From Caldifarciminota bacterium 4484_18 (GTDB taxonomy: Bacteria > Hydrothermota > UBA3073 > NMUJ01), in NCBI GenBank assembly GCA_002256535.1, contig NMUJ01000037.1, positions 1-5,048 of the forward strand: a stretch of DNA of 5,048 nucleotides, given 5' to 3'. A program made the position numbers and the translations under genes. This document shows positions 4,708-5,048 of this stretch, one piece after another (positions within the stretch are counted from its first letter, which is position 1; every line of letters begins with the position of its first letter). Below the pieces are notes generated by a model. It had not been told where the DNA came from. It saw only the letters and a list, made by a program, of their open reading frames with translations, and searched no databases.

Positions 4708-5048
4708 ATGGAACGCGACCTTAAGCGGTACGCCCCCATATTGTTGAAGGTAGGTGTAGTTATTGCACTCATAGGGTTTATTGTAGCAGCAATTTATAGT
4801 CCACCACCTAAGAAGAGGGAGATCAGAATAAAAGCACCCGAGGTTGTACGTACAGAGATGTTGCCACCGCAGTTACAACAGCTGGCGACACCACCACCGC
4901 CACCTAAGCCTAAAATACCGGTGGCTGCAGAAACAGAGGAAGAAGTAGAACAGGAGACAATTGAGGAGACCGAATTTACTGGCTATGAGAAAGCGCCACC
5001 TGAGGTAACCATTGAGGAAATACCACAATTTGTGCCATATGATGAGGA
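4708..5048 (+). CDS. tonB: TonB-family energy transducer, N-terminal part
   Basis: The gene starts at ATG 4708 behind a good SD (GGAGGG, 4696-4701), 3 bases after the second exbD, and runs 113 codons off the window edge. TonB spans the periplasm and passes motor energy to outer-membrane receptors through its C-terminal domain, which is not included here. The visible part has a short basic tail (MERDLKRY), one membrane anchor (about 10-30, ILLKVGVVIALIGFIVAAIY), then SPPPKK and a Pro/Lys stretch (ATPPPPPKPKIP, 60-71). A strongly acidic segment (74-90) follows, then EVTIEEIPQFVPYDE (99-113), which resembles the linker before many TonB C-terminal domains. The anchor contains no His, unlike the Ser16/His20 motif of E. 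coli TonB. A divergent TonB or TolA-like protein cannot be fully excluded without the C-terminus. Confidence 0.85.
   Translation, partial: MERDLKRYAPILLKVGVVIALIGFIVAAIYSPPPKKREIRIKAPEVVRTEMLPPQLQQLATPPPPPKPKIPVAAETEEEVEQETIEETEFTGYEKAPPEVTIEEIPQFVPYDE

Overview
The window looks like a bacterial chromosome segment from an organism with a diderm (outer-membrane) envelope, because it carries an ExbB-ExbD-ExbD-TonB energy-transduction cluster. Ile ATA and Arg CGT codons are frequent, base composition is moderately AT-rich, Shine-Dalgarno (SD) sequences are strong, and genes are packed with ATGA start/stop overlaps. An uncultivated lineage such as the WOR-3/Stahlbacteria/Hydrothermae group would fit the TonB and ExbD style, but this is an impression from family resemblance and not a placement.

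Layout. At the left edge a minus-strand gene (1-108, N-terminal 36 codons only) begins with a probable signal peptide. It is divergent from the rest. The 105-bp gap (109-213) holds back-to-back promoter-like elements and a perfect 17-bp palindrome (130-146) that looks like an operator. All other genes are on the plus strand. First comes a three-gene unit with ATGA overlaps at both junctions: pdxJ (vitamin B6 synthesis, 214-912), a predicted beta-propeller protein of unknown function (909-1901), and folC (folate synthesis and polyglutamylation, 1898-3145). After 67 bp comes a second unit: exbB (3213-3851), exbD (3848-4261), a second exbD (4258-4704) and the N-terminal third or more of tonB (4708 to the window edge).

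How the genes work together. ExbB and the two ExbD paralogues should form the proton-driven inner-membrane motor, and TonB should carry its energy across the periplasm to outer-membrane receptors, which are not in the window. PdxJ and FolC are cytoplasmic cofactor enzymes. The propeller protein has no recognisable signal peptide, so it is probably cytoplasmic too.

The least expected signals are two perfect 8-bp inverted repeats. Each would fold the SD of a motor gene into a hairpin: 3164-3171/3204-3211 in front of exbB, and 3812-3819/3833-3840 in the end of exbB in front of exbD. Together they suggest that translation initiation of ExbB and ExbD is controlled by RNA structure, with exbD translation coupled to exbB. 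This is inference from sequence and has not been tested by folding or alignment. No RNA genes, insertion sequences, CRISPR arrays or clear intrinsic terminators were seen.
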